DNA from: Aureobasidium sp. EXF-3400
Lineage: Eukaryota; Ascomycota; Dothideomycetes; Dothideales; Saccotheciaceae
Length of the DNA stretch: 64,000 nucleotides
Direction of reading: 5' to 3'
Assembly (NCBI GenBank): GCA_024195585.1
Contig: SWBL01000007.1
Location: forward strand, 299,735 to 363,734
Shown: piece by piece, positions 10,533 to 22,900 of the stretch
Numbering within the stretch: position 1 is the stretch's first letter
How the letters are laid out: every line of letters begins with the position of its first letter
Program-made: the position numbers and the translations under genes
The notes under the pieces: generated by a model
What the model saw: the letters and a program-made list of their open reading frames with translations, nothing else
The model's database searches: none
Told to the model about the DNA's origin: nothing

Positions 10533-13228
10533 AGTGAGTTCGGATTGAGCGAGGCAATGGTGGTTGAGTCGCAAAAAATCTGGTCGAAAGAACGAGCCTT
10601 ATGTAGATGAAGTTGCTGATCTTTTAGACTCCATTGATTGTTGCTAGTAAACGCCTGAGACCATAACGTCGAGTTGTCTAGGCTTCGATTTGCAGACTCC
10701 AGCAAACATCACAACATAATACGGTTTACTCTGGTGGTCATGCGTCCCCTTGACTGGCTCGGAGACTTATAAGTCTTTGTGGCTGATGACAAGGCGTTTT
10801 TAAGCTCTCAGATCATTTTTCTTCGACAAGACTCGATGCAGGGACTATCAGGTCTCCTTCCTGCAAACAGCAGCACGAACATAGCGCAAGTAGATCTCAG
10901 GCGTAACGAACGTCAAGCGGTTCTATCAGAATTGTTAATGAATGATCATGGCACCGATGGCATGTTTCATCGATGCATCAGTTGCTCCAGGAGCAGGGGT
11001 AAAGTTGGGGGAACATGCGGGGAAATCAACGAGAGCGTTTAATGATAACGGCTGAGAAAGGCTCCAGAACCAAATTAGTACAGCCCAGCTGACTTGTCTC
11101 TGTTGTTATTGGCTGCGCAGCGTACATCCTGTCGCGCGACGGGTAAGAGCGTGAGCAGCGTTGGAGTGATGGATCTGTTGTTGTGTGATGAGCGAACGGA
11201 TCCGAGGTTGCCCAGGTATATCGAATTGACAATTGAGTAGCGACCTACCGTGTGATACGCGAATCATGAAGGAAACAACTCCTCTCTGCGTGTGCGGAAT
11301 CAATAGAGTCTCAAGCTTGCATCGAGCCTTGGGAAAAGATTTTCACCTTTGAGAGTCTCCTGATCCATGAAGACACAGTGATAACCCGAAGTGACACATG
11401 ACATTGGTGTCAAATTCATGACCCGACGAGCACTGCAGTTCAGATGATGTAGAGAAGTTCTGTATGGAAAACCATCGTCGCATCGATATGTCGCCATGTT
11501 CGAAGTGCCGCTTCGGTACTGAACAACACAAGCGTGGATGTTTCAATGACGAAGGTCAGCAACGATGCTTCATGATTTCTGAGCGGTGGGGCTTCGAAAG
11601 GCGTGTCCGAGTCGTTGTTACGGCGACAGCTGCATTGATAGTCAATCTTTCCACTCTGTTATTTCTCTCTTTCAGCACAAGCATCTGTCACCATCTCTTG
11701 CTGACGCCGATGCTGTGCCCTCAATGACTTTAGAATCTGCCTGAGGTTCTCATCCTCTGCAATTGCGAGCCCGATGGCTATATCGCAAGCGCATGGATGT
11801 ATCCACGGAGGAACGATTTGTTAGAAACGTCTCTCGATGTTATTGTAAAAGATTGATCACGGCGCCAAGATCAAAAGGAGAGTTGCTGGTGCAAATGAAG
11901 CTGCTCCGCACGTCCGGCATACCTAATGCGGAGTTTTCAGGGTGAGTTATTCCCGTAACGCCTCCACCGTCATGCCAAGGGTGACCACACCGTCACCAAA
12001 CGCTTGATCGCAATTGGCTTCGATCTTGGCTATACAAACAAGCTCAAGGGGAACCTTCTTCTTGATTGATATCCTCTTTTCGGCGGCTTTCTAGACTCCG
12101 AGGGTCATCAGAAAAACCTTTGCTCCTCCCGTTGCATCCTACTGATCCTGTAAGCGCTCTCATGACGTCTCTCGGAGCCCATTACGACTGCACCCTCCTC
12201 CACGACCTTCTATCACAGCCAGGATCAAAGGTAGTGCAAGCCATGGCGACATCTTGCAGCAAACACGGTCAAAAGAGTACTCTAAACGGGGCAAGAAGCA
12301 CTGTAACCACGCAATGTCCTTAGGCACAGCTTTTCGGAGTTCTTTTGTCGTGACACCTTGTTCGCTGTACGATCAAGATCCTGCACAGACAGTCTCATGC
12401 AGCTAAAACACATTGATGATCCGACCCAACGCTATCTGACAGGTCTGATCTTGTAGGGCATGGAAGAAGGCCTACTTCACTGCATGAACGATGATCTGTG
12501 CACATCAGAGCACATGGGAACTGTCCTGACATTGGCAGCAACTCCTGACGAGGCTGTACAATGTGACAATGACTTCATCTCGCCGTGCGGATGGGGTGTC
12601 AAGAGCTTGAAAAAGGTATGCACTGTGTACTCGAGTAGCTCAACGTGGTTACAAACTCCCTGACTACGGATGCCGCGGCATGAGTAGCGAAGTCTCAGGC
12701 TCAGTCTCCACGAACTCAAATTGCCGTCGAGCTGGATCCCGGGAACGACTCAAACGCTAATCGACCGTGTCTGCCTCTGCTTCAGGGTATTGTTCATCTG
12801 CCGGAGTCGCCGGAGAGGCTTAGACAAAGACTAACTATCTGTGCTCCTACGTCGGGATAGGGCATAGTCTTCGAACTCTCGAGGATTGAAGAAGTCTCAG
12901 CTGCGGATCGACCATCTCCATTTCTACTTCAAGATAACACACAGTAGCTGAGTGTTCCGAGAAGTATTACAAGGAGTATGCCATCATCTGTAAGACCTAC
13001 GCAAGAGGCTTGTATGTGTCGTGAAGAGCGCATACTCGAGTTCACCCTCACTCGACCGCATATGACAGATTCGAATACAAATATGGCCTCGAAGTCCTCC
13101 TGAAATCCAAATTTCACTAAACAGCAATAGCAATATTCCAAGCCTCAGACAGCACACTACCTCTTCCACACTATCTCCCATATCCTGTTATTCAAACTTC
13201 TCACTCTACGTCCTTACCTATCCCGAAC
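10533..13228. other. 2.7 kb without a recognisable gene
   Basis: Ordinary base composition, many stops on all frames, and only small open frames (for example 11464..11727 plus and 12460..12663 plus) with no family signature. The last ~150 bp are pyrimidine-rich upstream of the Kex2-repeat gene and likely form its promoter and 5' UTR. I see no repeats or RNA genes. Confidence 0.45.
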
Positions 13229-14122
13229 TTGAGACACATGCCTTCCATCAACAGATCAATCATCCTCCTCGCCGCTGTCGCACAGCTGGCTCTGGTCACC
13301 GCCGCTCCCATCCCTCAGATTGCTGGTGTCGGCAGCGCCTGTAACTCCGTCCTGACTGACCTGGACAACGCATCTGGCTTCGCAACCAAGAACATCGAAG
13401 AAGGAGTTGGCAACGACATCAAAGGCGCCAACGCGAAACGACAGATTGCTGGTGTCGGCAGTGGCTGCGACTCGATCTTGACTGATTTGGATAACGCTTC
13501 TGGATTTGCGACCAAGAACGTCGAAGAAGGAGTTGGCAATGATATCAAAGGCGCCAATGCTAAACGCCAACTGAACAAGATCTCTAATGGTTTTGGGGAT
13601 CTTGCAAACGATGCTGGTCTATCTGCTGTCGGCAATCCTGTTGACGCGGAGGGTAACGTTATTGATGGTGATGGAACCAATGGTGCCGCTGAAGTCGGTG
13701 CTAAGATTGGTTCTGCTGAGGAGAGTGTCCTTGAGGGCACTACTGCCACTGTCTTTAACAAGGGCGACAACACCGGCAGTGGCGGCAATGGCGGTAGTGC
13801 TCCTCCCCCACCTCCACCTCCACCAAAAGTCAGGCGTCAGCTGAACAAGATTTCGGACGGCTTTGGTGATCTTGCAAACGATGCCGGCCTGTCCGCTGTC
13901 GGCAATCCTGTTGATGCGGAAGGCAACGTCGTCGATGGAGATGGCACCAATGGAGCTGCACAGGCCGGTGCTGATGTCGGATCTGCTGAAGAGAGTACCC
14001 TCGAAGACAGCACTGCTGAGGTCTTCAACAACGGCGACAACACCGGCAGTGGTGGTAATGGTGGCAGCGGTGGCAGCCCCCCACCGCCTCCACCTCCAGC
14101 TGGTGGCCCCAAGCCTCACTAG
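13229..14122 (+). CDS. Secreted tandem-repeat precursor with Kex2 sites (KEP-like protein)
   Basis: Single-exon 297-residue protein; Met4 (13238) may be the real start. A signal peptide ends near VTAA (about residue 26). The mature part contains two copies of a ~42-residue unit (starting QIAGVGS, ending GANAKR) and two copies of a ~90-residue unit (starting QLNKIS, ending in a Gly/Ser stretch and a run of 7-8 Pro). Dibasic sites at residues 70-71, 112-113 and 202-203 are each followed by Gln, as expected for golgi Kex2 cleavage and possible pyroglutamate formation. The repeat copies differ mostly at silent positions, which suggests selection on the peptide sequence. Each 42-residue unit has one Cys. 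Candidate roles are surface-active or signalling peptides, or a RiPP precursor, but no tailoring gene of the UstYa type is visible nearby. Function unknown. Confidence 0.8.
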   Translation: MRHMPSINRSIILLAAVAQLALVTAAPIPQIAGVGSACNSVLTDLDNASGFATKNIEEGVGNDIKGANAKRQIAGVGSGCDSILTDLDNASGFATKNVEEGVGNDIKGANAKRQLNKISNGFGDLANDAGLSAVGNPVDAEGNVIDGDGTNGAAEVGAKIGSAEESVLEGTTATVFNKGDNTGSGGNGGSAPPPPPPPPKVRRQLNKISDGFGDLANDAGLSAVGNPVDAEGNVVDGDGTNGAAQAGADVGSAEESTLEDSTAEVFNNGDNTGSGGNGGSGGSPPPPPPPAGGPKPH

Positions 14123-14612
14123 AGAGAGCGCAGGCTTCACAAGTTGTACTACAGCGATGCCTCATTCTTCGAAAATGGGTGTGAAAAAGATGAGAGCGAA
14201 TGAGCGATTTAGCGTTTCTAGACTGACAAGTGAGCGAGCGATGTCATTTCTGCCTATTATTTCTTAATGTAATAATAACCTTTCTTGATGACTGTATGAT
14301 CATTTTCATTCCAACTTTTGTGGTACACTTGGCTCGGCTTCCAACTTTCGTGACTGATTGCTGAACAAAACGTGAAATCGATACAGTCTATGGTGTAACA
14401 CTGACCATCTAAACACCAGAATCCATGCTAGAAGAACGAAAGAAGAATGAAATGGTGGAAACCCCAAGCAAGATATCCCAGAACACCTCCCTTGCTCCAC
14501 CCAACCCAGAAAAATCAAAAACAAGATAGGACTCCTCTGCTTTCTGTACGCAGAAACCAAAACCGAAGTTCCGCAGTGAGAGCCAGTATCCCAACTCCAT
14601 CGATCCCCTAAC
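14123..14612. other. Convergent 3' flanks, no gene seen
   Basis: Space between the Kex2-repeat gene (plus) and the PAN-like gene (minus), probably both 3' UTRs. Overlapping minus-strand open frames here have no recognisable product. Confidence 0.5.
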
Positions 14613-16745
14613 CTAGGCTGGAACCATGTACACAGACACACTTTGACAGCTGCTGGACACAGGGCCAGCGGAGTGCTCGGAGTAGTGAAGAGTTGTGCCA
14701 CGACTTTTATCGTAGACACAGCTCACCCACGAGTTTCCGTAAGGCGCATTGGACTTGACGCCGTAGTTTACGTCAACCCAATTGCTGTTGACCTTTGAGC
14801 AAGTCAAGAGACCAGTCGAGTCTGTTGAGCATGTAGGGGTCCAATCACCCACTTGCTGGATGTCGGATCTAAATTGCCAGTACAAGTAAGTGCCGACGAT
14901 GTTGCCTAGCAAGTTGTTGCAGTAGAGGCGTCCGGCCGAGTCCAAACCGCATAGGACGCGGTCTGCAGAAGAAGAACTCAGACTGGGGATTCCGGAGCTG
15001 AAGCCCTTACCAAGATATTGGCCATCGCTGGTGCCTCCTTTGATCTTCAGGTAGCCAGTCTGAGTATATCTGGCGACAGTGGTTGTGGAGACTTTAGTGA
15101 CCAGGGTCGTTGAAGCAGCAGCAGTGGCTGTGCTGGTGGCCGCTGTAATGGTCGAGGTGAAGGTGGGAGAAGTTGCGATAAGACTGCAAGCGCTTGCGAA
15201 GACGGAAGAAGGGTACTTGGTGAGCACATCAGGAGTGGCAAGCGAAGCCGCAGCACGCTTGGCGTTGGCAATATTTGCAGTGACGGTCAAGGTCGAGTAG
15301 ACAGTGCTAGACACAACGGGAGTGACAGTGGTCAAGGCGGTGACAGATGCGACAGGAACAGTGTATCCGAGGACGCTAGAGCAGAAGGGCTGGAAGGTAG
15401 AGGTCAACTGAGAGGGGTAGTAGGTCATGTCCTGGCGAGCCTGATAGATGGCGCCGTTCTTGTCACCGACCTTGGGTGCAATGCCAGCGCTTGACGAATT
15501 GGAAAAGGTGTAAGAGTACCCGATAAAGTAGCGGTCTGAACCGCGAGTCTGCCCTGAGTTCACCGCGTAACTGTCGGACCATTGCTCTGTGTAGATGGAG
15601 CAGTACTGGCCCTGAGGGCTGCCGGCATCGTTCTTGTAAAGGATGTAGGTGTTGAAGAAGTTGCAGGACTTCGGGGGAGTGCCATCGCTTGCAGGGTTAG
15701 CAAGGTTGTACTTGGTCTGTGCAGAGCAGTAGTCGGCGCAGAGTTGGATGTTGAAGGGGCCCTTGGTGAAAATGGTGGCTCCCATATAAGTGTTGAAGCC
15801 TTGAGCATCATAAGGGGCGTTGATGGCAACGTTGTTGTAGGCAGCCTTGAGCGAGTAGCCGGCCGGGATGGTCAGCGAGTTGTTCTGGTAAGCGTTGGAT
15901 CCAGCGACAGCGACCTCAAACTGATTGCGCATCTGCCCTTTGTTATTGGCATTGGCAGTGTTCAGTGGACCACCCCACAGAGCGCATTTAGCATATACAA
16001 CGCTGGAGGGGTTGGCACAGCCCGAATTACCAGTACCAGGGTCGACAGAAGGGTCTCTTTCGAAGTAAATGTTGAACGCCATACATCCAATCGTCTTGGA
16101 GCACTTGGCAGCACATGCATTGGTGTCGTAGCTATTCAAGTTGGAGTATCCAAGATAGCCGTAACCGGAGTTGGCACCGGCAGCGTTGACTACAGTGTTG
16201 ACGTAGCCCGATGGAACAGGTGCTTCACTGGCGATAGATGCCCAAGAGCCGTTGGCTCGAAAATCCGAAGCCGTGTCGGCGCTGAGAGCATACGAGGCGA
16301 TTCCAGTAGGCAACGCTGTGCATGCTGCTCCTCTGGCGACAATGTTTCTCTTTTCGTTGGCGGTGGGGGTAGGGCTTGTTGTGACCCAAATGCCGACTCG
16401 CTCATCGAACCAAGACGACGGGGCGGCGCCTTCATCAGAAGAAGACGATGTCGGGTTGGCTTCTCCTTCAGATGAAGTCGACGGGGCGACTTGTCTTTTG
16501 CTGACAATCGCGGTACCATCCAGAACATCATCCACAGCGACAGAGGTAACCGTAGCCGCAGCAGTTGCCTCCGCAAGAATAGCGGTCGTGTCGTAAGTAA
16601 CAATCTGGGCAGTCAGACCAAGCGTCTGAGTATACGTCGGGTCGGGAGCTGCTTCGACCATATCAAGGTCAATGTCCTGAGGAGCAGGTAGAGCAGCAAC
16701 CAAATTGGCCGCCAAGGCAGGAAGAGCATAGGATGAGAAACGCAT
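14613..16745 (-). CDS. Large secreted protein with PAN/apple-like cysteine modules
   Basis: 710 residues in one exon from Met at 16745, chosen because MRFSSYALPALAANLVAALP forms a signal peptide; a Met at 16832 would add 29 polar residues. A dibasic site (SKRQVA, about residue 85) and a second (EKRNIV, about residue 133) suggest a Kex2-processed pro-region. The middle holds two Cys-rich modules: one with DTNACAAKCSKTIGCMAFNIY (about 215-300) and one with NIQLCADYCSAQTKYN (about 335-420), reminiscent of PAN/apple folds found in fungal surface proteins. A Thr/Ser/Ala-rich linker and a C-terminal ~130-residue domain with four or five Cys follow. Probably an extracellular adhesin or wall protein; the exact family is not identified. 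Confidence 0.75.
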   Translation of the reverse strand: MRFSSYALPALAANLVAALPAPQDIDLDMVEAAPDPTYTQTLGLTAQIVTYDTTAILAEATAAATVTSVAVDDVLDGTAIVSKRQVAPSTSSEGEANPTSSSSDEGAAPSSWFDERVGIWVTTSPTPTANEKRNIVARGAACTALPTGIASYALSADTASDFRANGSWASIASEAPVPSGYVNTVVNAAGANSGYGYLGYSNLNSYDTNACAAKCSKTIGCMAFNIYFERDPSVDPGTGNSGCANPSSVVYAKCALWGGPLNTANANNKGQMRNQFEVAVAGSNAYQNNSLTIPAGYSLKAAYNNVAINAPYDAQGFNTYMGATIFTKGPFNIQLCADYCSAQTKYNLANPASDGTPPKSCNFFNTYILYKNDAGSPQGQYCSIYTEQWSDSYAVNSGQTRGSDRYFIGYSYTFSNSSSAGIAPKVGDKNGAIYQARQDMTYYPSQLTSTFQPFCSSVLGYTVPVASVTALTTVTPVVSSTVYSTLTVTANIANAKRAAASLATPDVLTKYPSSVFASACSLIATSPTFTSTITAATSTATAAASTTLVTKVSTTTVARYTQTGYLKIKGGTSDGQYLGKGFSSGIPSLSSSSADRVLCGLDSAGRLYCNNLLGNIVGTYLYWQFRSDIQQVGDWTPTCSTDSTGLLTCSKVNSNWVDVNYGVKSNAPYGNSWVSCVYDKSRGTTLHYSEHSAGPVSSSCQSVSVYMVPA

Positions 16746-18566
16746 CTTGGTCGGAATGGAGGTAGATGAGGAAGGAAGGCGAGCTTGATTCTGACCTGTG
16801 CTAGATGCAGATGACCTACCATTATATATCACAAACAGTTATACCAGAGCCTTGCAAGGAAAGAGGTCTCGGTTTGGCCGAGCGCCATGAGGCGTCAATG
16901 GTACAGCTAAAGTCCACCATTTGCTCTTTGGGCTGCGCTGGAGACCAGCTGAGATCTTGCGAGGCTTGAGCGATACGGGGTAAGAAGATTGGAGGTGAAG
17001 GACTTGGCAGGGACATGAGCATGGCCATTGGCAGGGCGGAGAAATCAAGAAGAAGAATCAGGGGAAGGTCCTCCGTGGGGAAAGCGCGATCTTGCCCCGC
17101 GATCGGGTCGTCCAAATGCGGCTAGCGGCTAAAGCTTACCGCCCCTTTAAAAATTTGTCCGTCACGGCAGACGCTTTTTGGTTTTGTTCCTGCAGATACT
17201 CGAGAGACTGTCTCCATGTATTCCAAGAACCTCGGACGTCTCCTGCTCTATACCAAGACATCGAGTCCCGCACGATCACTCCGTTGAGAAGGACTTCCTT
17301 TGAAGCCTGAATTTCTGTCGTCGTGTGCTGCAAAGACTCTCAACTCTCGGTGCTGCCGCTCGCCGCGTCCAGACAACGGGCTGAGGCTGAACTTCAGCTT
17401 CTCATTCTATCTTCTCCGTTAAACAGTTCGCCAATTTTAATATCCAGACACGATCAAATACCATTCTGGTTTGAGGGTTCGGGGCCCCCGACCTTGTCAG
17501 TGCATTGCCAAGCGGACAGTCCTCAGAACGGGCCAACGAGCGGCACACTCGTAGTAGCCACATCTCGAACTTTCACTCCGGTTAATATCTTGTCCAATTT
17601 GATCAAAAGGTCTCGATGTGTCTTCCCCTGTACGGTTGCTCAGCTGCGAATCCCTTCCCGAGAACCGAGACTGAACTAACTTTCTCCGCCATGTGCGCGA
17701 CGGCCCACGTCCGTAGTATTGTAGGCGCTAGTTTATTCGCAAAGTCCATACCGCTTCTTCTTGGCTCCTGCCAATATCTTCTAGAAGATCTTTAAGGGGG
17801 TCTGTTCGATGCGCTACCCAACACTCGGGAACTTGGGTCGGCCTGAAGTGTGATTTGGCAATCTTCTAGCTTACCTGATCGCGCCTACCTTCGAGCTCCG
17901 CCAATATCCAGCGCGTGGTCAGACAAGCTGTTAAAGACGGCTCGCTGACTTGCATCCATCACGAACTGCCAAGTTCATAGCCATCTACTCTCCACACGCA
18001 GCTTACGCGATTGAGTATCTGCAGCTAAGGCAAAACGTCTCGGTTCTCTGTCTCCCGAGCTGTTTTTCATGCTTCAGCTGATGACAAGACACCATGTCTC
18101 CTTCGATCAAAATAGCCAGGACCAACACCAAGCATGGGCGATCGTAGCTATTCCTTTCTCTAATGAAGTTTCCACACAAGACATCGAATCGACGTCCAAG
18201 CGACTGAAGGGGATGAAAGATGCACGGCAATGACTTCTCATGCCGATCTAGGACCTGACAAAATAGAGCAGGGCTTGTCGTCCCCAAGGCTCTCTATACT
18301 ATCAGGAGTTCATCTGCTACCTCGTGGGATTAGACTTCCATTCACAAGGCCAAAGTAGCTCTTTGCCAACAAGCCCCAAAAGACAGCTTTCGCAAGCAAT
18401 ACGAGAATGCGCTTAACGAGCCCCAAAGACCATACCCTATGGTTCTCGGCATCCAGTAGTGGCGGGATCCATGAAAACTGTCCTAGTCTGAATACTGGCT
18501 GAAGTTCTTGTTGCTTCGATAACCTCCCCACGAGGATCATTGAACGCTGAGTCTCTATTGAATTGC
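16746..18566. other. 1.8 kb without a supported gene
   Basis: Upstream of the PAN-like gene (its promoter is probably 16746..17100) and downstream of the decayed DUF6594 gene. Small open frames on both strands only; nothing recognised. Confidence 0.45.
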
Positions 18567-19870
18567 TTAAGCCGATGGAGCGACAACAACTGCATTTGTC
18601 GTCAAGCTCGTGCCAACAAACACCACAAGCACAGCAGCATATGCAGCGGTGGTAGCGAGGATCTCATTCGGACCCAGCTCGGTCAGCAGGGGTATGAGTA
18701 TTGAGAAAATCAACAATGCCACGCAGGTCGTAACAAGACTAGCCGTCTTGCCAGGGATGTTGGCCATGATCAACATGGGTACCACGAGCAATAAAGCACC
18801 TATCCCCGCCATGGTGAAGCGCCGAAGCCGATTTTTCTCATGGGCTGCTTTGTTGGCTTCATTGCCACCTATATCGCGCAGCTGTGGATCCCTACAATCG
18901 TGGGATAGAGGGATAAGGCCGGCGGAGAAGAAGTGGCTCGGTATGAGCTTTGTTATCTCGAGGATGCTACGCTCTAGAGCGCGAGAGGATTCCATTAGAA
19001 AAGGGCCTTCCTCGTAGCCACGCATGGCGCATTACTTCATGTAATCAAGATTGCGTAAAGCGTCACCTACGCATGGTTAGGTAACACTCATCAAGACGGT
19101 TTGATGTGACTGACAATAGCTACTCATCAGCTCAGCGAGTGGGGCAAGACCCGGGGCTTCCGAGTGAAATTGCGACGTCCGATACATCAATTCAACGTAA
19201 TAGGAGATATCGTATTGCAACTGGTGTAGTGAAATGTGTTGGAGAGTGGCAATATTCAACACAGCAGTCTTCGGCTGAGTAGTGTCCTTGCTCCGTGTCA
19301 AAGTGTAGAAGAGATCGGCCTTGCCAGCGTCGAAAAGTTGAGACCTCAGCCGACATGAATGCACTTGCTTATCGCCCTCATCATCTTGGGCGTTAGTTTC
19401 ATCCTTAGAGGACTGCGATGGCATCGGAGGTGTTTGCTGTCTATCCTCATATGCTTGGGCGAAAGGCACGGAGAAGGGTTCCCTGACATCCCGTGTAATG
19501 TATCCTGGACGGTTCGGTGATGTCTCGTTGGGGTCTTCTGGAACATGATAGAAACTAGGTGCTGGCGAGTCACGCACTGGCTAGACAGGCTGCATGTTGG
19601 AGGCTTGTCGAGCGAAAGATCTAAGCTTCAACGACTCGGTCTCAATAAACTCGTGGAGTCGCGGCGTTGATGTAATCCTCAGGACATCAAGCGGTACGTC
19701 TGCCGCATTCTTCTCATGACCTTCCGGATAAGAATATCGAAGGTGCGAAAGTCTACAAGTGGCATCTGTACACGTCCCGGTCGCGAATCTCTCGCAGATT
19801 CCCAAGTGTGCCAGATATGAATCATGTGAGAAGCTGCATTTGCCTTTACGATAGCTGCCACGGACATGAA
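18567..19870 (-). pseudogene. Decayed CCCH zinc-finger/DUF6594 membrane protein gene
   Basis: The conceptual product starts near a CCCH-type finger (CERFATGTCTDATCRLSH, C-x7-C-x4-C-x3-H), preceded by a partial finger-like GKCSFSH. It continues to a DUF6594 C-terminus with three hydrophobic helices ending in TTAAYAAVLVVFVGTSL. A good 48-nt intron (19067..19114, CTAAC branch) joins SSYC to DALRNLDYMK, as in intact DUF6594 proteins. Two in-frame stops remain: TAG at 19581..19583 and TAA at 19032..19034. Both can be explained by a single C-to-T change in a CpA context (CAG to TAG, CAA to TAA). A third possible change, Tyr for Cys in the first finger, also fits. The gene therefore looks disabled, perhaps by mild RIP, though small alternative introns could hide the first stop. 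The 5' end is uncertain. It ends just before the ankyrin-TPR gene on the same strand. Confidence 0.6.
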
Positions 19871-19945
19871 AACCATTTAGGGCGATTAAGCAATCAATCC
19901 CTTTCCGATTATCTCCAGTGCTCCTGCTTCGACCATTCAGACGGC

Positions 19946-22900
19946 CTACTGCTTTCGCAGCTCCATCGCCTTCTTGATATGCCCGCTCGCTTGATATGCG
20001 GCAACGAGCTCGCGTTGCGAGGCTAGTCGGTCAGGATGATCGTTCGCTAGAGCTCGCTGCCTAATTGCCACCACATTCTCGAGTAGCTGCACCGCCTTCT
20101 GAACTTGCCCGTCAGCTTGATATGCTCTAGCAAGCTGGTGTCGCGAAGCTAGTTGGTCAGGGTGGTCGTCTGACAGCACTCGATCCCTGATCATCACTAC
20201 GTGCTCTAGTAGTTGCACCGCCTCCTTAATCTGCCCTCTGGCCAGATATGCCCTAGCGAGCTCGTGTAGCGAAGCTAATCGGAGAGGATGGTCTTCTGCT
20301 ACCACTCGCGCATGAATTGCTTCTATTCCTTCTAGCAGCTCGACAGCCTCTCTGAACTGCCCGTTCGCTAAGTATGCCCTGGCGAGCTCGTACTGCGAGG
20401 TTAGTCGATCGGGATGATCTTCCGAAAGCACTCGCTGTCTGATCGACAGCACGTGCTCCAGTAGGTTTAATGATTCTTCAGGCTGTCTGCCTTGAGTGTT
20501 GACCTCTGCGCCACTTTCGAGTAGCACTTGCATAGTATCTTCATGGACTCCTGCTTGAGCTGCAGATAGTGCGTTGCCGTGGAGTTCACTCTGGGCATTG
20601 ACGTCTGCACCATGCTCGAGCAGCATCTCCACTATATTTTTGTGGCCTCTAGCTGAAGCTGCAGATAGTGCGTTGCCGTAGAGTTCACCCTGAGCATTGA
20701 CGTCTGCACCATGCTTGAGCAGCATCTCCACTAAATTTTTATGGCCTCTAGCTGAAGCTACTTGTAGTGCGTTGCCGTATATCCCGCCGCTGGCGTTGAT
20801 GTCTGCACCGTTCTTAAGCAGCATCTGCACAGTCTTATAACGGCCTTCGAATGAGGCAGCCTCTAGTGCGTTACCGAATTGTCCGTTAAGAACATTGAGG
20901 TCTGCGCCGCTCTCGATCAGCATCTTCACAATCTTGTCGTGGCCCTTAAATGAAGCGGCCTGTAGTGCATTCCCATACGGTCCCCCATGAGCGTTGACAT
21001 CTGCACCACGGTCAAGCAGAATCTGCACGATCTTGTGATGGCCCTCAAACGAGGCAGCCTGCAGCGCGTTGCCATATTGTCCGCCTTGGGCATTAACGTC
21101 TGCGCCTCTCTCGAGAAGCATCTGCACGCTGTCAAATTGGCCCTTAGACGAAGCGGCCAGTAGTGCGTTGCCATATTGTCCGTCCTGAATATCTTCGTCA
21201 ACGTCGAGCAGCGCCTGCTCTGCATCATGGTCGAATTCTCTGATAGTGTCTCGCGTGTCCTGTGACATGGTAGAGATCCGACTGGAAAACCGCCCATCGC
21301 TAGATCCGCCCCTGAAATAGTCATTACGGGAGAAGTAATCCCGCTCAGATTGCGCAAAATGTGTCGAGGCCTCTTCGTTTGCCATTGGTGGGTTCAGGTC
21401 AATATCGCAAAGCTGCAGCGATGGTTCGCCCCTCTGTGTCGTATCATCGGGCCACCCGTCGATCTGCAGAATGACCTCCTCGCCTTCGGGATCGTTGACA
21501 ATCATGAACCCGCGGCTCAGATCGAAATTTGGGACGACACTTTCAGCCCATTCACCGATATTGAAACGATCGATGTTACCTTCATCATCTTTGACAGACT
21601 TGGCCAGGTAATCCGGATCAAATGTTCCGACGGGCTTGTCCAGGCTCAATATCGGATCCATAGGCCAAGGAAGAGAACGGAGCGAAAAGTCATGGACATG
21701 CTGCAAAACGTGTTCAACCAAGTCTGGTGAGTCTTGAGGTCCTTCAGAATCACATAAAGGACACGTAGTAATGCCCATCACATTCATCTCTGCATCTGAT
21801 AAGAAGTCCTCAAGTTCGTCGGGAAAATCATCCGGGTGTATAGACATCGTGTGGCTTATGATTGCAGAGAGCGACTTGTATAGGGAAGAATCGTCTAAGC
21901 AGATAAGGCATTGCCATTGGGGCGGATGGTCTTTCATGACGTGGTTGTTCCAGGCTTTCTGCGATACAAAGAGTTTGTACGGCGTGGGGCATTTCTCGAC
22001 AACACAGGTATACGGACATAGATCATTTGCCACATGTTTTCTGGTCTCGTTAATGTCTTAAAATCAAACGAAGGAAGAGCGTTTTACCTCCACTGACTGT
22101 CTTCTAATTCAGCGGTCGGAATGGCTTGACAGCAGCATGGACATTTGACCAAGGTCTGGCTAGGATTTGATGGGTTATGCGCCTTGGGATACCTTGCCGT
22201 AGCTGTAATTGCCGTGATACGAGTGACCGTTGATCCGGGCCGGCGTTTGTACTGCAATCCCCCCCAGTTCGAGTCTAGGCCTGAAGCGGAAGTCGTAGTC
22301 GCAGTGTGATTGTGTTTTTGGAGACCACTCGATTGAACCACTGCAGCCACCATCTTGTTCTGAATCAGGTTGGCACCGTTGTCTGGGTAGGTTATCGCCC
22401 TTTCAGAATCCTTCTGTGCTGCCGTGACTACATACTCTTGTGGAATGATCAACCGAGAAGCATCAGAGGACGGGCCTTCTAGCCTATGAGAGTGTCTCTG
22501 AGCTTCCATGAAACGATGTAGCCTTCTTAGATTGGCCTCAACAAGACGTTCCTGGATTGGTGAGAGCTTCAGTTTGGCGAAGTGATCGACACTGTGGACC
22601 ATGTCTTTCGACCTGCCATTCTCGGCTGGCTTTGATGCGATGAGGCAGGCGAGGTATGCTCTAAATCTGCGGTATCTGTATCGATTCTGATCAAAGGAAG
22701 CATCTGTTCTTCGAAGCCGAGATTTATAGCCGCTTCGTCGTATGTGGACTCCCATGAAGGCCAGGCTATCCACAGTCGTATCTATATTAGTGATGATGTC
22801 TTGGATATTGGATTCATTGGCAGCCGTGATGAGGAAGTCCTCCAAGAAGACTTCAAGCATAGAAAGGAGCCCCCGAATGATATGAATGTCCTCTGGTCGG

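Noticed and set aside
15582..16475. 297-codon plus-strand open frame
   Set aside because: Antisense to the PAN-like secreted protein; composition follows from that gene's codon use.
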